Of a DNA stretch of 64,000 nucleotides, positions 1 to 12,789 are shown piece by piece. Position numbers and translations under genes: made by a program. Below the pieces are notes generated by a model. The model worked only from the letters and a program-made list of their open reading frames with translations. It searched no databases and was not told the DNA's origin. How positions within the stretch are numbered: the stretch's first letter is position 1; each line of letters begins with the position of its first letter. The DNA comes from Cornus controversa (Eukaryota; Streptophyta; Magnoliopsida; Cornales; Cornaceae): positions 107,830,533-107,894,532 of the forward strand of contig CM048845.1 of the NCBI GenBank assembly GCA_026545225.1, in the 5' to 3' direction.

Positions 1-240
1 CAAAAGATCATACAGTATAGTAGCAACATGTAAGACATTTTAAAATGTGATCAATTTCCATGAATTTTAGAATCATGTCAGAAATAAACATTTGCACATA
101 TAGTATAGTAGTAGCAAGAGTGAGATTTGGACAAAATATAAATAGAACAAGATTAAAACAGGTACATAACCAAATGGACATAAAGCATAAGAAATCTGGA
201 AACACATATTTCGCAAATTGGAAAATAAAGGGTGAACTAC

Positions 241-516
241 CTTGCCTGAATGAATCCTGCATCAGCCAAATCCTTATCCTCATTCATGCATAACCCAATC
301 AGTTCTATCTCCATTCAGTGTACGACCTTGGTGAAAGACCAAAGTTTTCACCATTCCTACTGTTTGTTTTTTGTAAAGAACAGCTCTATCCTCCTTTCCT
401 GTTGTTTTTCAATACCCATTTCCAGTTGAGCGACTTGTTTTGGGCCAATTGCATATTTCCTCTCTCGCAGACAAAAGAAATACATTCACGATCTTTACTT
501 CGCAAACAACATTTAT
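241..516 (-). pseudogene. NAC transcription factor pseudogene, exon 2 of the NAC domain
   Basis: On the minus strand this 276-bp segment is bounded by a good acceptor (pyrimidine-rich TTTCCTCAG before 516) and a donor (AAG then GTAG at 241/240). 276 bp is close to the usual size of the second exon of plant NAC genes. Conceptual reading gives [44 protein letters not shown] and EDKDLADAGFIQ-like blocks, i.e. NAC subdomains C to E, which bind DNA and contact nuclear targets. The LADAG tail resembles the NAC78/NAC82/NAC103 group. Three lesions are visible: a missing base at the DREW-YFF position, a TGA where the invariant GYW tryptophan should be, and a small deletion with frameshift after VMHE. 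A third exon would lie to the left of the window. A weak PGFRF-like trace near 900-930 could be the remains of exon 1. Confidence 0.75.
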
Positions 517-521
517 CTGAG

Positions 522-1772
522 GAAACACCAAGCATTAGGTAAGAACCACAAAAAGAAAATAGGATGTGCAAATACATGATGAAATAAACTATAAAAAGCT
601 TATTTTCATGCACCAAGATGGTAGCTTCTCAATAAAAAAATAAAATAAAAAATGAGTGCTTCTAAAGAACAACAGTACGACAAAAACAAAAATTAGATGA
701 CAAAAAAGACAAAACCATCAGAAAGCAGAAAAATATTCCCAGACCAAGTAAAAGAAACATATGATATGTCATCTCATAAAGCCATTAGCATATATCTGCC
801 AACTGAAAACATCACAAATGCCAAGAGCATGTGTTAATCATACATATAAAACCCTACAGTTACATATCAGCAAACAGCAAACCTACTGAAGAACAAAGTG
901 AATTTAGTGAAACGAAATCCTGGAGTGGGGGACAATCTCGCTATAAAGTATGCTAATAGGACGTCCCACAGTCTAATAATCTTTTGAATACAATATTGTG
1001 TCTTGTAAACTAGGAAAAGAAGGAACCCTTCCCACAAATATTTTTTTCCCAGAGTATAAATAAGATGGAGACAGGAAAACCTTTTGAAAACCATAAAAAA
1101 TATGCATATAAATGCCACAAGGAACCCTTCCCAACACATTTAAATCCCATCAAGCCCAATGTCGAAACAAGATCTTCCACGAACACCACAACCTACCGGA
1201 GTTCATGAAACAAAAAGCACAGCCAAGAAACCACTAATACCACTGATGCTTCTTGGAGAGATCAAAAGACATTTGGTGTGCAAGACAAATCCTGTTGTTT
1301 TCAATATTATCAGCCTCATATAATAGTACCTCAAAAAACGCACAACTACTACACATACTTGAAACAAAAAGAGAGCAACAAATCAATCATTCCCTTTTTT
1401 GTCAAAAGATAGGGAACTTAGATGATTCTTCCAAGCAGAAAACATCATAAACCCATCTCAACAAAAAAAACGCATACTCTGCTTTCAACACATTATGCTT
1501 CACAAAGTTGACAACTCAAAACTCAAAGTAGCCACAGACAAATGAAGACCCAAAAACTAGGTAACGAGACTCTAACAACCTCATATATAACTATATATAA
1601 CTATTATTTATGGACAATGAGAAAGACCTGAACACACATGTCAAAAACTGAAAAACATGAGACCGCAACAAAAGATTATCAAAAACCTCCAAATCACACG
1701 ATGTACTGAAAATTACAGACACTGTGTCATACAAATAGAAGTGCGAAATATGAAATCTGACCTAGGGTACTA
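522..1772. other. AT-rich spacer or intron of the NAC relic
   Basis: No convincing coding region is seen. The minus strand at about 893-925 reads PTPGFRFTKF, which shares five residues with the start of a NAC domain, but the following residues do not match. It could be chance or the last trace of exon 1. The rest is A-rich on the plus strand with many short open frames. Confidence 0.4.
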
Positions 1773-1775
1773 TTA

Positions 1776-2027
1776 ACTAATAATTTCACAAGTAGAATTC
1801 AAAAACAAGGTCAATAGAGCATACGGCGATAAACTTGTTGACTCTCTTAGACTCTTCGTTGGCCAAGAAATCTGTCTCAAATGCAGAGGCGCTTTGTCGT
1901 CGGAAACTTCGTTTGATTTCGGGCTTAATCTCCGGTGCCGTGGCGGTGGTGTCGCCATTGGAGTTCTTGGTAGAGAGAGAGATTTAAGTTTCATCGATGA
2001 ATCTGTCGCCCAAAGAACGAAAAACAT
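1776..2027 (-). other. Unrecognised short open frame, possible first exon
   Basis: A minus-strand frame of 84 codons lies in a patch with higher GC than its surroundings. It contains an internal ATG followed by a proline- and arginine-rich start (MATPPPRHRRLSP). An overlapping frame gives a stretch with a protein-like charge pattern (ETDFLANEESKRVNKF), but it has no ATG. TATA-like runs lie upstream at about 2059-2068. I do not recognise a family. It may be a 5' exon, a pseudogene piece or chance. Confidence 0.2.
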
Positions 2028-2039
2028 GTGAGAGAATAG

Positions 2040-3125
2040 TAGACTGTCAGCGATTGATCGTATATATATAGTTTAAAAATATAACCGTTAATCTAGCTTG
2101 AGGCCCACGCACACAGAACTCGTGAAAACTAAGGGTAAATCTGTACTTCTGTTGAGGTTTTGTGTTGATTAAACTTTTAAAAAAAATTGGTGAACAAAAA
2201 AATGGTCGATTAATCCCGTTAAATAGGTTTTTTTTTCCAGTAAATACCAATTTCACCGTTCTTGCATAAAAGACTTTAGTAGCCTTGTTCATTCTCCTAA
2301 AATTAGATTTTATGCTCCTTATTATAACATTTTCACCGAAACCTTGTTTTTGTTTTAAAGTGTTAAAAACTTCCATAAATTATGTCCAACTTTGTAAATA
2401 ACCACATAAACTATGTTTTGTACACAAAATCTTTTAAACTATGACATTTTGGTGCAAAATGCTGCTCATGCCTAGTTCTTTTTCATTAAATGACCATAAC
2501 ATATTTTCTTATTGAATTACACTTAATCTATTTTTTATTAAAATAGATAATTTAAAAAATTCATATTATTTTGCAGTACTCGACGGGTCTGACAGGGTGG
2601 TTAGTGTAAATTGATAAACAAGAGAAAAACACAACATATATTTACGATAGCTTAGGGATGTCAATATAATTTGACTTTCAAAAATCATGTGAGTATAGAA
2701 ATTTACTTCCATTAAAGGAAAGCTCCCTTCTACAAAAATTTTAGGATAAATATCACTAACATCCCCCAAAGGTTTGATGTATTGACATGCAATTACAACT
2801 TTGTGAATTTTCATCACTAACACTCTCTGTCAGCTTTTTCATTTTTTTAATATGTGAAATGTCTTGATTGTCTATGATTATTTAAATATATTTTAATATA
2901 AAAATATCATAAAAAAATGACCACAATACCCTTCTTGATTGTCATTTCAATTAATTTTTTATTTTATGTTAATATTATTATTTATGGAAATAAATAATTA
3001 TATATATTAGGTTATATTTATTATATTCTATATATATAGATGAATAGAGAAAAAGAAAGAAATTTAATTACTTTTTATTTATGTTAACATTATTATTTAT
3101 GAAAATAAATAATTATATATATAGG

Positions 3126-3161
<36 letters not shown>

Positions 3162-3252
3162 ATAATGTATATATATAGATTGATAGAGAAAAAGACACAG
3201 AAATTTAATTACTTTTTTATTTTATGTTAACATTATTATTTATGAAAATAAA

Positions 3253-3287
<35 letters not shown>

Positions 3288-3594
3288 TTTTTATTGTAAT
3301 TTTATGGAACCCCGAATGTAGGAAGGTAAATTTTGAAGCGCCCTAGTTGAATTCGGACTCTTGCATGTTAAATTACTTTCTTCATATATTTCTTATATAA
3401 TAATTCCTAACATGTTTGGTAATTTTATTTATTTATTGAGGTATAACAAAATATATAAGAATCATCGATTTTTCAGGTTTTGGTGGAACCGTGTGAGTTT
3501 GCCTCCACGTCCACCTATTCTCGGCAGGAATGTTAATTATTATGTATGGATTAAAAAAATCCTACCATTAGATGGAACTTTTTTCTTTTTATTC
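2040..3594. other. AT-rich intergenic DNA
   Basis: Very AT-rich sequence with no coding signal that I can support. It contains the tandem repeat at 2950-3290, annotated separately. The retrotransposon fragment starts after it. Confidence 0.6.
2950..3290. repeat. Tandem repeat, ~2.6 copies of a ~110-140 bp AT-rich unit with (TA)n cores
   Basis: Three successive copies share ATTTTATGTTAA, ATTATTATTTATG and AAATAAATAATTATATATA, near 2951, 3062 and 3204. The first two copies end with a GATAGAGAAAAAG-like block. The copies differ mainly in the length of an internal TA run (about 3127-3154 and 3259-3284), so the dinucleotide seems to expand and contract within a larger tandem unit. Confidence 0.75.
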
Positions 3595-4715
3595 TGTTCC
3601 TTGGACATGTAACGTTGGAAGGAGAAATTTATGTGGATCGTTTTAAGATCGAAGCGATAATGAATTGGGAAATGCCGAAGAGCGTATTGTAGATACGTAG
3701 TTTCTTAGGATTAGCCGGATATTATCGACGGTTTGTGAAGGACTTTTCGCGGTTAGCAGCACCCATGACTAAACTTACTCGCAAAGAATTTAAGTTTGCA
3801 TGGAATGATTCTTGCAAGCATGAATTCATGGAGTTGAGAAAAAGGTTGACTAGTGCTCCAATATTAATTATTCCTAAATGTGGGTTGGGATACACTATTA
3901 ATTGTGATGCTTCACGACTCGATTTGGAACGTGTTTTAATGCAAACTGAAAGGATTGTGACGTATGGCTCTCGACAGTTGAAGACACATGAACAGAATTA
4001 CCTAACTCATGACTTGGAGCTAGCAGTGGTAATTTTCGCATTGAAGGTGTGGAGATATTACTTATATAGAGAAAAGTTTGAAGTGTTCTCTGATCACAAG
4101 AGTCTCAAATACCTTTTCTCACAAAGAGATTTAAACATGAGACAACGAAGATGGATGGAGTACATAGAAGATTATGATTTTGATTTGCAGTACATCTAGA
4201 AAAGGCTAATGTAGTAGCCGATGCATTGAGTAGGAAATCATAGGGTAGCTGGCTAATATTACTCTACACAAGTAAAAAATGTTGAAATATATCTCAGAAA
4301 TAGGATTGTATTTTAGTGAAGAGGGGGGAACTGGCAACTTTATTCACTCTTATCGCTCAACCAACTCTAGTGAATAGAGTGATCGAGGAACAAAGACAAG
4401 ATAGTGAAATGGAGGTTATTCTCAACCGAATTTCGAATGACAAAGTGGTAGAAAATTGGACAGTTCATTAGTGGTTTGAGATTCAAAGGAAAGATGTTTG
4501 TTCCTTTGGTTTGTAAAGATGATGTACTTTGGGAGTTTCATTAATCTAGACTTGCAATGCAACCTAGTGGTACCAAAATGTATCACAACTTGCGCCGATA
4601 GTATTGGTGCAAAGGAATGAAGAAAGATGTTACACAGTTTGTAACAAAGGGCCTCACTTGTCAACAAGTGGAGGTCGAACATCAAAGGCCGGCTAAGTAT
4701 TCCAAATTCCAATTA
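3595..4715 (+). pseudogene. Ty3/gypsy polyprotein fragment (end of RT, RNase H, start of integrase)
   Basis: Translation begins at the RT thumb with an FLGHV-like block, followed by IEAIMNW and [20 protein letters not shown]. RNase H follows from about 3885 to 4200 ([37 protein letters not shown]). Next come a NVVADALSRK linker at about 4207 and an integrase zinc-finger stretch ending near CQQVEVEHQRPAKYSK (about 4480-4700). This order and wording are typical of chromoviral Ty3/gypsy elements of the Del/Tekay type. The fragment is dead: there is an in-frame TAG at about 3690, a TAG at about 4198 and further stops in the integrase part. Most of RT, the integrase core, gag and both LTRs are absent. 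Of the RNase H acidic residues, those in CDAS and SDHK are kept. Confidence 0.9.
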
Positions 4716-5888
4716 ACTCACACTGTGTATACTGTATATACATTAACTAGTTAAGCTGCAGTACGAACTTCCCCACCAGTGCCACCTCTAGGTAATCACT
4801 ATTGCTTCATGTTTAGATCACATCACTGGAAGTCTTTCTTTGCATGACATATTATGATAAAATTATGGCAATATGTTCCTTTGTTAATCTATATATGTTG
4901 GTCTTGAGACAGACGCTACAATACCCGTGATTAGAAGTTATTTGCTTTCATTATTGAGTTTCTTTCATTAATAATGCTAGAACTGCAAAAATACTTCAAA
5001 TCACATCTCAAAGTTAATCCACCGTATAAAATAGAAGAGAAATGAATGTAAAAATCATAATCATTCTACATTTTAAAAGACTGGTCCAACATCTCTGTGC
5101 CTCTTGCTTTTTTCTCAACATTTCAAGAAAGTCAATCTTTCCATATGCCGCACATATTTTAGACCTCAATAATTGTTTAAAGCAATCTCTATTTCGACGT
5201 AAGCTCTCAGCCAATTTATACATCCATAAGGCCATTGATTTTTTGTTCATACCATAATAATTAAAATATAATGGAAATCTAATTTTTTTTAAAAATTAAA
5301 AAATTAATTATCAATAAAAATTAAAAAAAAATTATTTAAATTTTTATTTAAGCAGTCTAACTTTATAGTGATCCTTTTTTTTTTTTTTAGAAATATAAAA
5401 AATACAACTATCAGAGAATCATTAAAATCAAGACTGTGTCAGATTCAAATGTTACTATTTCCTCAAAAAAAATGTAAACTTTCGATTTCCTCATTTGATA
5501 ATATCAAAATTTTCACTATTTGCATATTTAACATCCATATATCTTATTGATGTTATTGAATTGTTTTCATAAACATGACATATTAGGCCAAATAAATATA
5601 CATATATATTTTTTTCACGACAAGAATGAAAGATATAACATATAAAAATAGGAAAAATACACACCAACCTTAAGCTTTAGTAACAATGTTAATATATTAT
5701 AATACAATTTAGTGATGTTACAATACAAAAATTACAAAAGAGGGACAAAATTGTAGTTCATTCTCAAATTAGGTGGATTAACTAATAGAGGGTTATGATC
5801 AATTACCAATATGCTAGCAGAACAACGTGCAAAAAAATTGTGAGAAAATTTGATTCTTGCATGTAATTTAATTGATGGAAAGAATTGG

Positions 5889-6050
5889 GAGAAGTTGAGA
5901 GTTAGAATGGAGATATGAGTGTATTAGTTAAGAATTATTATAAAAGTGAATGATTTGAATGATCAAAGTGATGTTAGGAGGAGTTGAGAGTTATAGTGGA
6001 GGATAGGAGTGTATTAGTTGAAAAATTATTATAAAAGTGAATGATTTGAA
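5889..6050. repeat. Imperfect tandem duplication, ~89-bp unit
   Basis: The block GTTGAGAGTTA, GTGTATTAGTT, AATTATTATAAAAGTGAATGA occurs at about 5891-5957 and again at about 5981-6048, with scattered substitutions. It lies in non-coding AT-rich DNA. Confidence 0.7.
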
Positions 6051-7176
6051 ACAACTTGTGTGTGTGTATATATATATATATCTGTGTGTGAACTAACCTT
6101 TTAGTGAAACAAAAACATTAACCACTCCACCTGATTCTCTTTGGTCAAAACTCATATATGTCTCTCCTAAATAACCCAACCTATTCCTTTGTCATTTTTT
6201 TGTCAATGCAAAAGGAACGCATGAATAATTAAATGTTCAATGTATTTGACCTTACAACAATAAAAGAAGATATTCAAGTTGTAGCTTTCATATAACTTAA
6301 ATACATAGCCTCATCTTTGATCAAACCACAAATTCTGATTATGCTAATTTCTCCTCCCTTCAACACACCTGGCATCAGGAGAATGAATATACACCAAAAG
6401 GGTAAGATATGATTTTCAAGTTACTGAATATTCTAAATACTTCTCATCATCATTTGAAACAAACATAGCTGATATTAAAACAGTCATTGTATTACTGACC
6501 ATTTATGCCCAGCTTTCAAGCTAATTCCAAGTTAATTACAATCTGATTATGGTTATGTAGATTAATATTATGAAAAATCTGTGCACCCAAGTTTCCCATT
6601 TATTGTGCAACAATGTGATACATACTCTTCTAGAACATTGATTACTGACGAATAGATACAGTATTGTACTTTTTTTCAACCCCCCTCCTCATTATTGCAT
6701 AACCAAGCACTCTGTGAAGTCTTTTACATACAAGGATCCCTTCGGTGAGTCTTGTTAAAATCGAACATGTTATAAAACCCTCACCTCTAATTGAACGCCA
6801 CTAGTTTTGCATATAACCCCTCAACCCCACCACTTTTAAGATTCTCATACAATAGACATTGATTTTGTAATGAGGGATTCTTTTTTATTTTAAATTATTA
6901 ATGATTTTGGATTCTCAATTAGATACTCAAATCTAAAAGTTAATTAATTTCAACAGAGTAATTCCAAGATTGATTATTCAGTTAAATTAAACGGGTTCAA
7001 AAGAAAAGCATATGCTAAATAAAAAAACAAAACGATATATAAGAGTGCGTGTGTTTACTCATATAGTATGAAATGTTTCATGTGAACTGAGAAACATATT
7101 TCAATATGACAGTGAAAAGAAAAGAAAAAACATGCAAGATTAGATAATAGTGCAATAACAAAAAAATAAAATAATC

Positions 7177-7300
7177 ATTCTCAAATTAAAAGTCTTAAAT
7201 TCTCATGAATACACAATAAGTTCATCACACATCCATAGTTATTCTCAAATTAAAAGTCTTAAATTCTCATGAATACACAATAAGTTCATCACACATCCAT
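7177..7300. repeat. Tandem duplication, 64-bp unit, two copies
   Basis: ATTCTCAAATTAAAAGTC starts at 7177 and again at 7241. The two copies look identical through ATCACACATCCAT, about 60 bp. The near identity points to a recent duplication. Confidence 0.85.
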
Positions 7301-7433
7301 GATAAATTTGCTCAAATAATATGTCATCATTACATCATAATCTTACCACAAAGTTCACTCAATATGCATATAAATGAAGTAATTCAATTTCTCTAGGACA
7401 TAATCCGATCTTCATTCCCATTTCTTTGACTTG

Positions 7434-7579
7434 TAAAGCAAAAATATAGTGAACTCATAGATTGCACGTAACAACCAATCTTAAAGCAAAAATATAGTGA
7501 ACTCATAGATTGCACGTAGCAACCAATCTTAAAGCAAAAATATAGTGAACTCATAGATTGCACGTAGCAACCAATCTTA
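7434..7579. repeat. Minisatellite, 48-bp unit, three copies
   Basis: TAAAGCAAAAATATAGTGAA begins at 7434, 7482 and 7530. The copies are nearly identical; one changes ACGTAACAACC to ACGTAGCAACC. Because 48 is a multiple of three, the minus strand stays open and shows a 16-residue peptide repeat, but nothing else suggests coding. Confidence 0.9.
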
Positions 7580-9313
7580 TAACAATATAAACAAGTGTAC
7601 GTAAACTCCATGATATTAGAATAAGCAGTCAGTCAACCTAAAATTCCTATCATGATTATCATTTTAGTCAATGAAGTAATATAAGTGATCACTAAATATT
7701 ATATGTCAATAACTATTGTCACCACAAGATAACTCATCACTTGTAAATCTGCAATATTAAATCATCGACTTAATTCTAAATCCTTACTGAATGAACCCAC
7801 CAAACAATAGCACATGGCTCATATCATTAATTAATAACTCTAATATATAATTTGTAGATGTATTTTTTTTTTATTTTTACAAGTGGTTGTTTTCATATTC
7901 AAACTTACATTCTCATGCTTTTCAGCCCAAACTTTTACCAATCAATGAGAGTACTTCGAGACATAAATAATGTAAATTCTCATTAATTTTGTATTCCTGG
8001 GCAATTACTGTACTGTAGAGGTTAATATCATTCCAACATGCAAGTCGGAGTCAATATGATTTTTCAAGCAATTACTGTATTGTAGGAAAGAAAATGTTGG
8101 AATACTTCTTTAAGAAGCACATTAATAATGCATCTAGAGAAGCCTGCATAAAGGCACATTGCCCATGAATTTCATTCATCAACATGAGTAAACTTCACCA
8201 ATGCGGCGTCTACTAGCACAATGAATAGGAGACATCCTTGAGAAGTATTTGAAAACACAACACGGTTGCAGTTACAAACAATGAACAGAACCCTCTAACA
8301 CACACAAAAGATGATGCAATTCATTCTCTGTTGTATGCCAACAGTTGCATAAACTTCTGTTTTAGAAACCCACTTGGGATATAATATTAACATTATAAGA
8401 ATATGACAGAACATAGGCCACACCTTTAAGAGATATTTTCCAATGATATCTATAGCATCACACTGCATCAAACTTCTCTAATTTTTCCAAGAAAATTTTC
8501 AACTGCAACCTGCACAAGAAGAGCAACCAATAAGCATATGCCTAATAAGAAGAAAACTTGCCTAGCTAGATAGAAGTTTTGGATCTACATAAGGATGGAG
8601 ATTACATTTTTTTCCATCTAAACTATCTTTCGAAGGTGCCTGAAAACATACAGGCAATAAGACAGATGAAAAACTGTTTGGCTTTTGAATGTTTGTATAC
8701 TATTCCACCTCAACAACTGTGGAATAGCATACAAAGAAAGAACTAATTTTACAATAATAAATGCACTTAATTTTTATCCACCACCATTGATTTGAATCCT
8801 AACATTGTTAAGGAAACCAAATTGGTTGCCCTTCTAACTGGTTTTGTCTTCGTTTTTCTTCTTCTTCTCCTACCAGAAATCATGCTTTCATATCAAAAAG
8901 TTTATAGACCAGGCTGATCAGCATAAGATTGTTAGTGATTTGTAGACGACCACTATTGCTTTAGGTTTTTGTTTATCTTCAACAAGAGATATGATAGGCA
9001 AGTTAGAGTTACCATTAAAAGCATATAAATGTGTATGGTCAAAATTTATTGTTTCTTTTCTTGATTCATACAAATTTTTAGTGGCAATGACACGTCTGCA
9101 ACCCCGATAAAGTCATCCTTTTGTTTGAAATTCTAAAAGTTTTATTTTAAGTGCATCGATTTTCAGTAGTGCTTTAATATACTGAATTCCGAGATTTATT
9201 AAACTATTGTCACAGAACCAGCCAAATGAAGAGAACTATAAAAACACAAGAAACAACAGAGACAATGTTGAAAAAACATAATAATACAAATTTACAGCTA
9301 GATCAGAAGTTGC

Positions 9314-12300
9314 TCACCAAGTACAAATTAAGGCTTTCATATTGACATAGAACTGCCTGCTTTTAGGAGACCCAATGCATTTATGAGGAATGTGGGCTAT
9401 CTTCAGCCAATCCTCACCTCTATATTGTGTACATCGCTCTTCAACCTCAGGACAATCTTGAATAGACAAGTGCTGGAGTGCAGTGAGAAGTTTCAGACCA
9501 TCACGCAAGCATTTCAGATTAGGACTGTCTGAAATTGCCAAAGATCCATGCAAGGTTCTCAACATGTTCAGACAATGCCATCAACTCAGGACAGCTCTGT
9601 ATCTCCAGTCTATGCAGCATTTTGACACGTTGTAGCCCCTGTGGCAGACAAGAAAACTTTGGACAGGATATGATGGTCAAACTATGAAGGGCGGGGAGGT
9701 GCTGCAGATCCTCTGGCAAGGAATCTAGACTTGGACAATACATGACAGTTAAGTGCTCAAGGGATGTAAGACATTGCAAACTCGTTGGTCTATGACAGAT
9801 TGGTGCAGTTCTCAATGGACAAAATTTGAAGGGAACTCAAACATCCAATATGGTCATCTGAGAGAGCTGTCAGATTGTGGCAATCACCAATTTCCAGGGA
9901 CTCCAAAGCTGTGAGGTATTGCAAACCTTGTGGCAAAGAAGAGAGATTTTCACACCAGCGAATTATTAGTAATTTCAGAGTAGTAAGTTTACCCTACTCT
10001 AAAGGTAGTGATTGAAGCTCAGGGCAAGATATAATTTCAAGAAATCAGAGATTAGATTTGTTTGCAAGTTGTTCTCCTGAGAGAGACAACAATCCAGGGA
10101 CATTTTCAATTACGAAAACTGAAATGGAGGTTGAGATTTCAGTGGAATTCAATATCGATACTCTACAATACCGCAACTCCAAATGTTGAAGGGACGAAAA
10201 GAATGGCATGGCCTTCAGGTTTGGACATCGGTTGATAATTAATTTGGACATCCTTGGGAATGCATCTTGGCCATCTGGACTTGATCATTCTTCCAAACAA
10301 AGAAAATCTATTAAGGCTAGTTCTTTGAGTGATTGGAAAAATGGTCTTCCTTCCCTGGCAATATAACTGATGGGGCTATTGGATGTCCAACGTTTTCACA
10401 ATAAAACTCTTTGCCTATTTGCTTCATGCCATCCATTCCACGAAGAGTGAGAATCCTAAGTAATGGAAGTTTTCCGTGGGTAGGAATAGACAGACAGTTA
10501 TTACACTGGCTCATATTAACCACAATCAACTTTGAAAGTTCCGCTATCCAAGCAGGAAACTTGGTTCCAGGATACCCCTAGAAGAAACCCTTTTAGATTG
10601 ATGTGTGGTTGGAGGTCTGAAATAATGTCTTCTCCCACTGCAGCATCATGCTCATGTTGTTCTGATGGTCTTGACGACGAAAGGATTTCTGCTTTCAGGA
10701 GACTAGCAACATCTGATTCCATCACTCTCTCATCATCAATGTCTCTCCAATAAAGGCCAAACAATTCTAGGTTTTCCCTCTTCCTCAAAATTTCCCTCCC
10801 TGCTTCATATGGAGCATCTAGTTTCCGTAAATGTTTAATTTTCAACTCACCATGACGGTCCAGATTTCCCAGCTGAGAAATGCTTCTTCCAGGTGTGTTT
10901 TCTACAATGTATATTGGCAAGGTCTGAAGATGATATAATTCACCAATAGCAAATGGCATCCCAGCCAGTTGTAGACATCCAGTTTTATTGAGATGTCTTA
11001 GCCTTTTCATGTTTGCCATAGAATATGGCAACTCCCTGAGATTGTAGCAACCAGATAAGTTCAGCGTCTGCAAATGTTTGAGATTGCCGATAGTGATGGG
11101 TAATTAATTGATTTGATTGAATGAGAGGTCAAGGTACTTCAACAACACTACGTCACCAATTGATTCGTGCAGTGCTGCAATGCCACAGTGACTCAAATCC
11201 AGTATGCGCAGATAATTAAATCTTGAAAATTGGGCATTATCCCTGAGGTCTCTCCCCGACAAGAAAATTAGAGTTTGCAAATGTTTGGTTTCATATAAGG
11301 CATTTGGAAATGAATTGATCTGAAAAGAGACACATACATGACGATAGTCACTTTTAATTGGATGATCAGGATGCTCAAGAATCATTATTTCATTTGCTCC
11401 AATAGATCGTGCAAGATCAAGGATGAGATCATGCATCTTGAACTCTGTTATGTTGCTGCTGCCATCATCATCGTCATCACTTTTCTTGACAACTTCAAAG
11501 AAAGACAGCCACAACAAATCATTGAAGTACTCATTACCAATGTTCTCTGGTATTCTAAATGTCTCTGATGGCATAAAGTCTTCCGCCATCCAAAGATGTA
11601 TTAACTTGTCCTTGCTGATGTGATAACTTTTGGGGAATATTGAGCAGAAAGCAAAGCATTGCCTCAGATTGGATGGCAAATGACTGTATCTCAATCTTAG
11701 TGCAGGTAGAATTCCCATTTGGCATTCCCCTATATACCAAAGTTCACTATTTTTCACGTATACCCACTCCCTTTCCTTTCTCTTGTAGCGCATTAGGCTT
11801 CCAAGAGTCTTAGGAGCTAAAGGAACGCCTCCACATTTCTTGACAATTTCCTTACCAATTGGCAACAAGAATGGATGCTTAATTATCCCCTTCCCTCGGA
11901 TTAGAAAAAGCCCATTGCTTGAAAATAGCCCAACGGTCGTCTTCATCCAACCCCTTCAAACGGTACAAGGAAGTTGTGCCCATAATTGAAGCAACAGTTT
12001 CACTGTGAGTGGTGACTATGACTGTGCTTCCTTTCACACTAGTACCCCTTCTTATTCCTAACAAAGTTGTTAGCTTCTCCCACTCATCAATATCTTCATT
12101 CCAGACATTGTCTAGCACAATCAAGTACCTCTTCCTGCTTAATAAATACAGCAAATGAGACTGGAGGGCATCCATGCCTGAGATCTCACACTTGCTCTTG
12201 GTTCCAGTCTCAATAGCTTCTTTCACGATTTTTCTCAGGTTAAAATCTTGAGATACACAAACCCACAATTTCAAGTCAAAGTGTTGGCTTACTTTCTTAT

Positions 12301-12789
12301 CATTGTATACTAGTTGAGCTAGTGTCGTCTTGCCTAATCCACCGATCCCAACTATTGTAATGACCGAGACATCATCCGCAGTAGCTGCTTTACATGCATC
12401 AATCAAAGATTCTACAATCTTCTCTTTATCCTCCTGTCATCCACAAACTTCTGATTCCATAACAATAGATCCCATTTGTCTCTGATCAAATGCACTTCAA
12501 CAGATACTCAATGTGCAGAATTGGGCAGCTCCTCTATTTCCAGGACCAAATTATACAACTCATGTGCAACTAGTGCATACTTGGGTTGCGGCACCATTGA
12601 AGGGCGCAACTCTGAGTGTAGCCTTGTCAGTTACATGGTTCTCTGCATCGCTTGAATCCCCGGTAATGTGATCTGCAGCTTTTTGACATTCTTATTGAGA
12701 ACATGGAGTTCACCAAACAATGCCGTGGCAGTAGATACTAATCTGTCAAGGATCACCTGCAAAAGCGGAGATAGAAATATCTCTGCCAT
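9314..12789 (-). pseudogene. CC-NB-LRR disease-resistance gene, pseudogene (RGA-like)
   Basis: The relic spans a full-length family layout. ATG at 12789 opens an N-terminal coiled-coil-type start (MAEIFLSPLLQVILDRLV), broken by TAA after 52 codons (12633-12631). The NB-ARC follows: P-loop GIGGLGKTT at about 12349-12323, kinase-2 LIVLDNVW at about 12124-12101 (usual DDVW, so the second Asp is Asn), RNBS-B VIVTTHSE, GLPL-type CGGVPLAP at about 11835, and MHDL at about 11436-11425. Leucine-rich repeats run to a C-terminal EERCTQYRGEDWLKIAHIPH block near 9400. The tryptophan ending kinase-2 indicates the non-TIR class. Lesions include a frameshift near 11880-11946 between RNBS-D and GLPL, TAA at 11106-11104 in the LRR start, a frameshift near 10530-10560, and several stops or shifts between 9570 and 10320. 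An intact relative would be a cytosolic immune receptor that switches on nucleotide exchange. No neighbouring paralogue is seen. Confidence 0.95.

Larger units (their letters stand above)
4716..9313. other. AT-rich intergenic region with small tandem repeats
   Basis: No recognisable gene. It includes poly-T near 5379-5390, a (TG)n/(TA)n microsatellite near 6058-6082, an ~89-bp imperfect duplication, a 64-bp duplication and a 48-bp minisatellite, listed separately. One minus-strand frame at 5014-5250 has a fairly protein-like composition (basic, few low-complexity runs), but I do not recognise it. Confidence 0.55.

Noticed and set aside
7177-7579. Possible CRISPR-like repeat-spacer pattern
   Set aside because: The repeats are direct tandem copies without unique spacers, in plant nuclear DNA.
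7393-7611. 72-codon frame with a cysteine-rich 16-residue repeat
   Set aside because: Produced by the 48-bp minisatellite; no signal peptide, homologue or gene context.
11338-11623. Plus-strand frames within the CC-NB-LRR relic
   Set aside because: They are antisense shadows of the coding strand, whose motifs (MHDL, CGGVPL) are clear.
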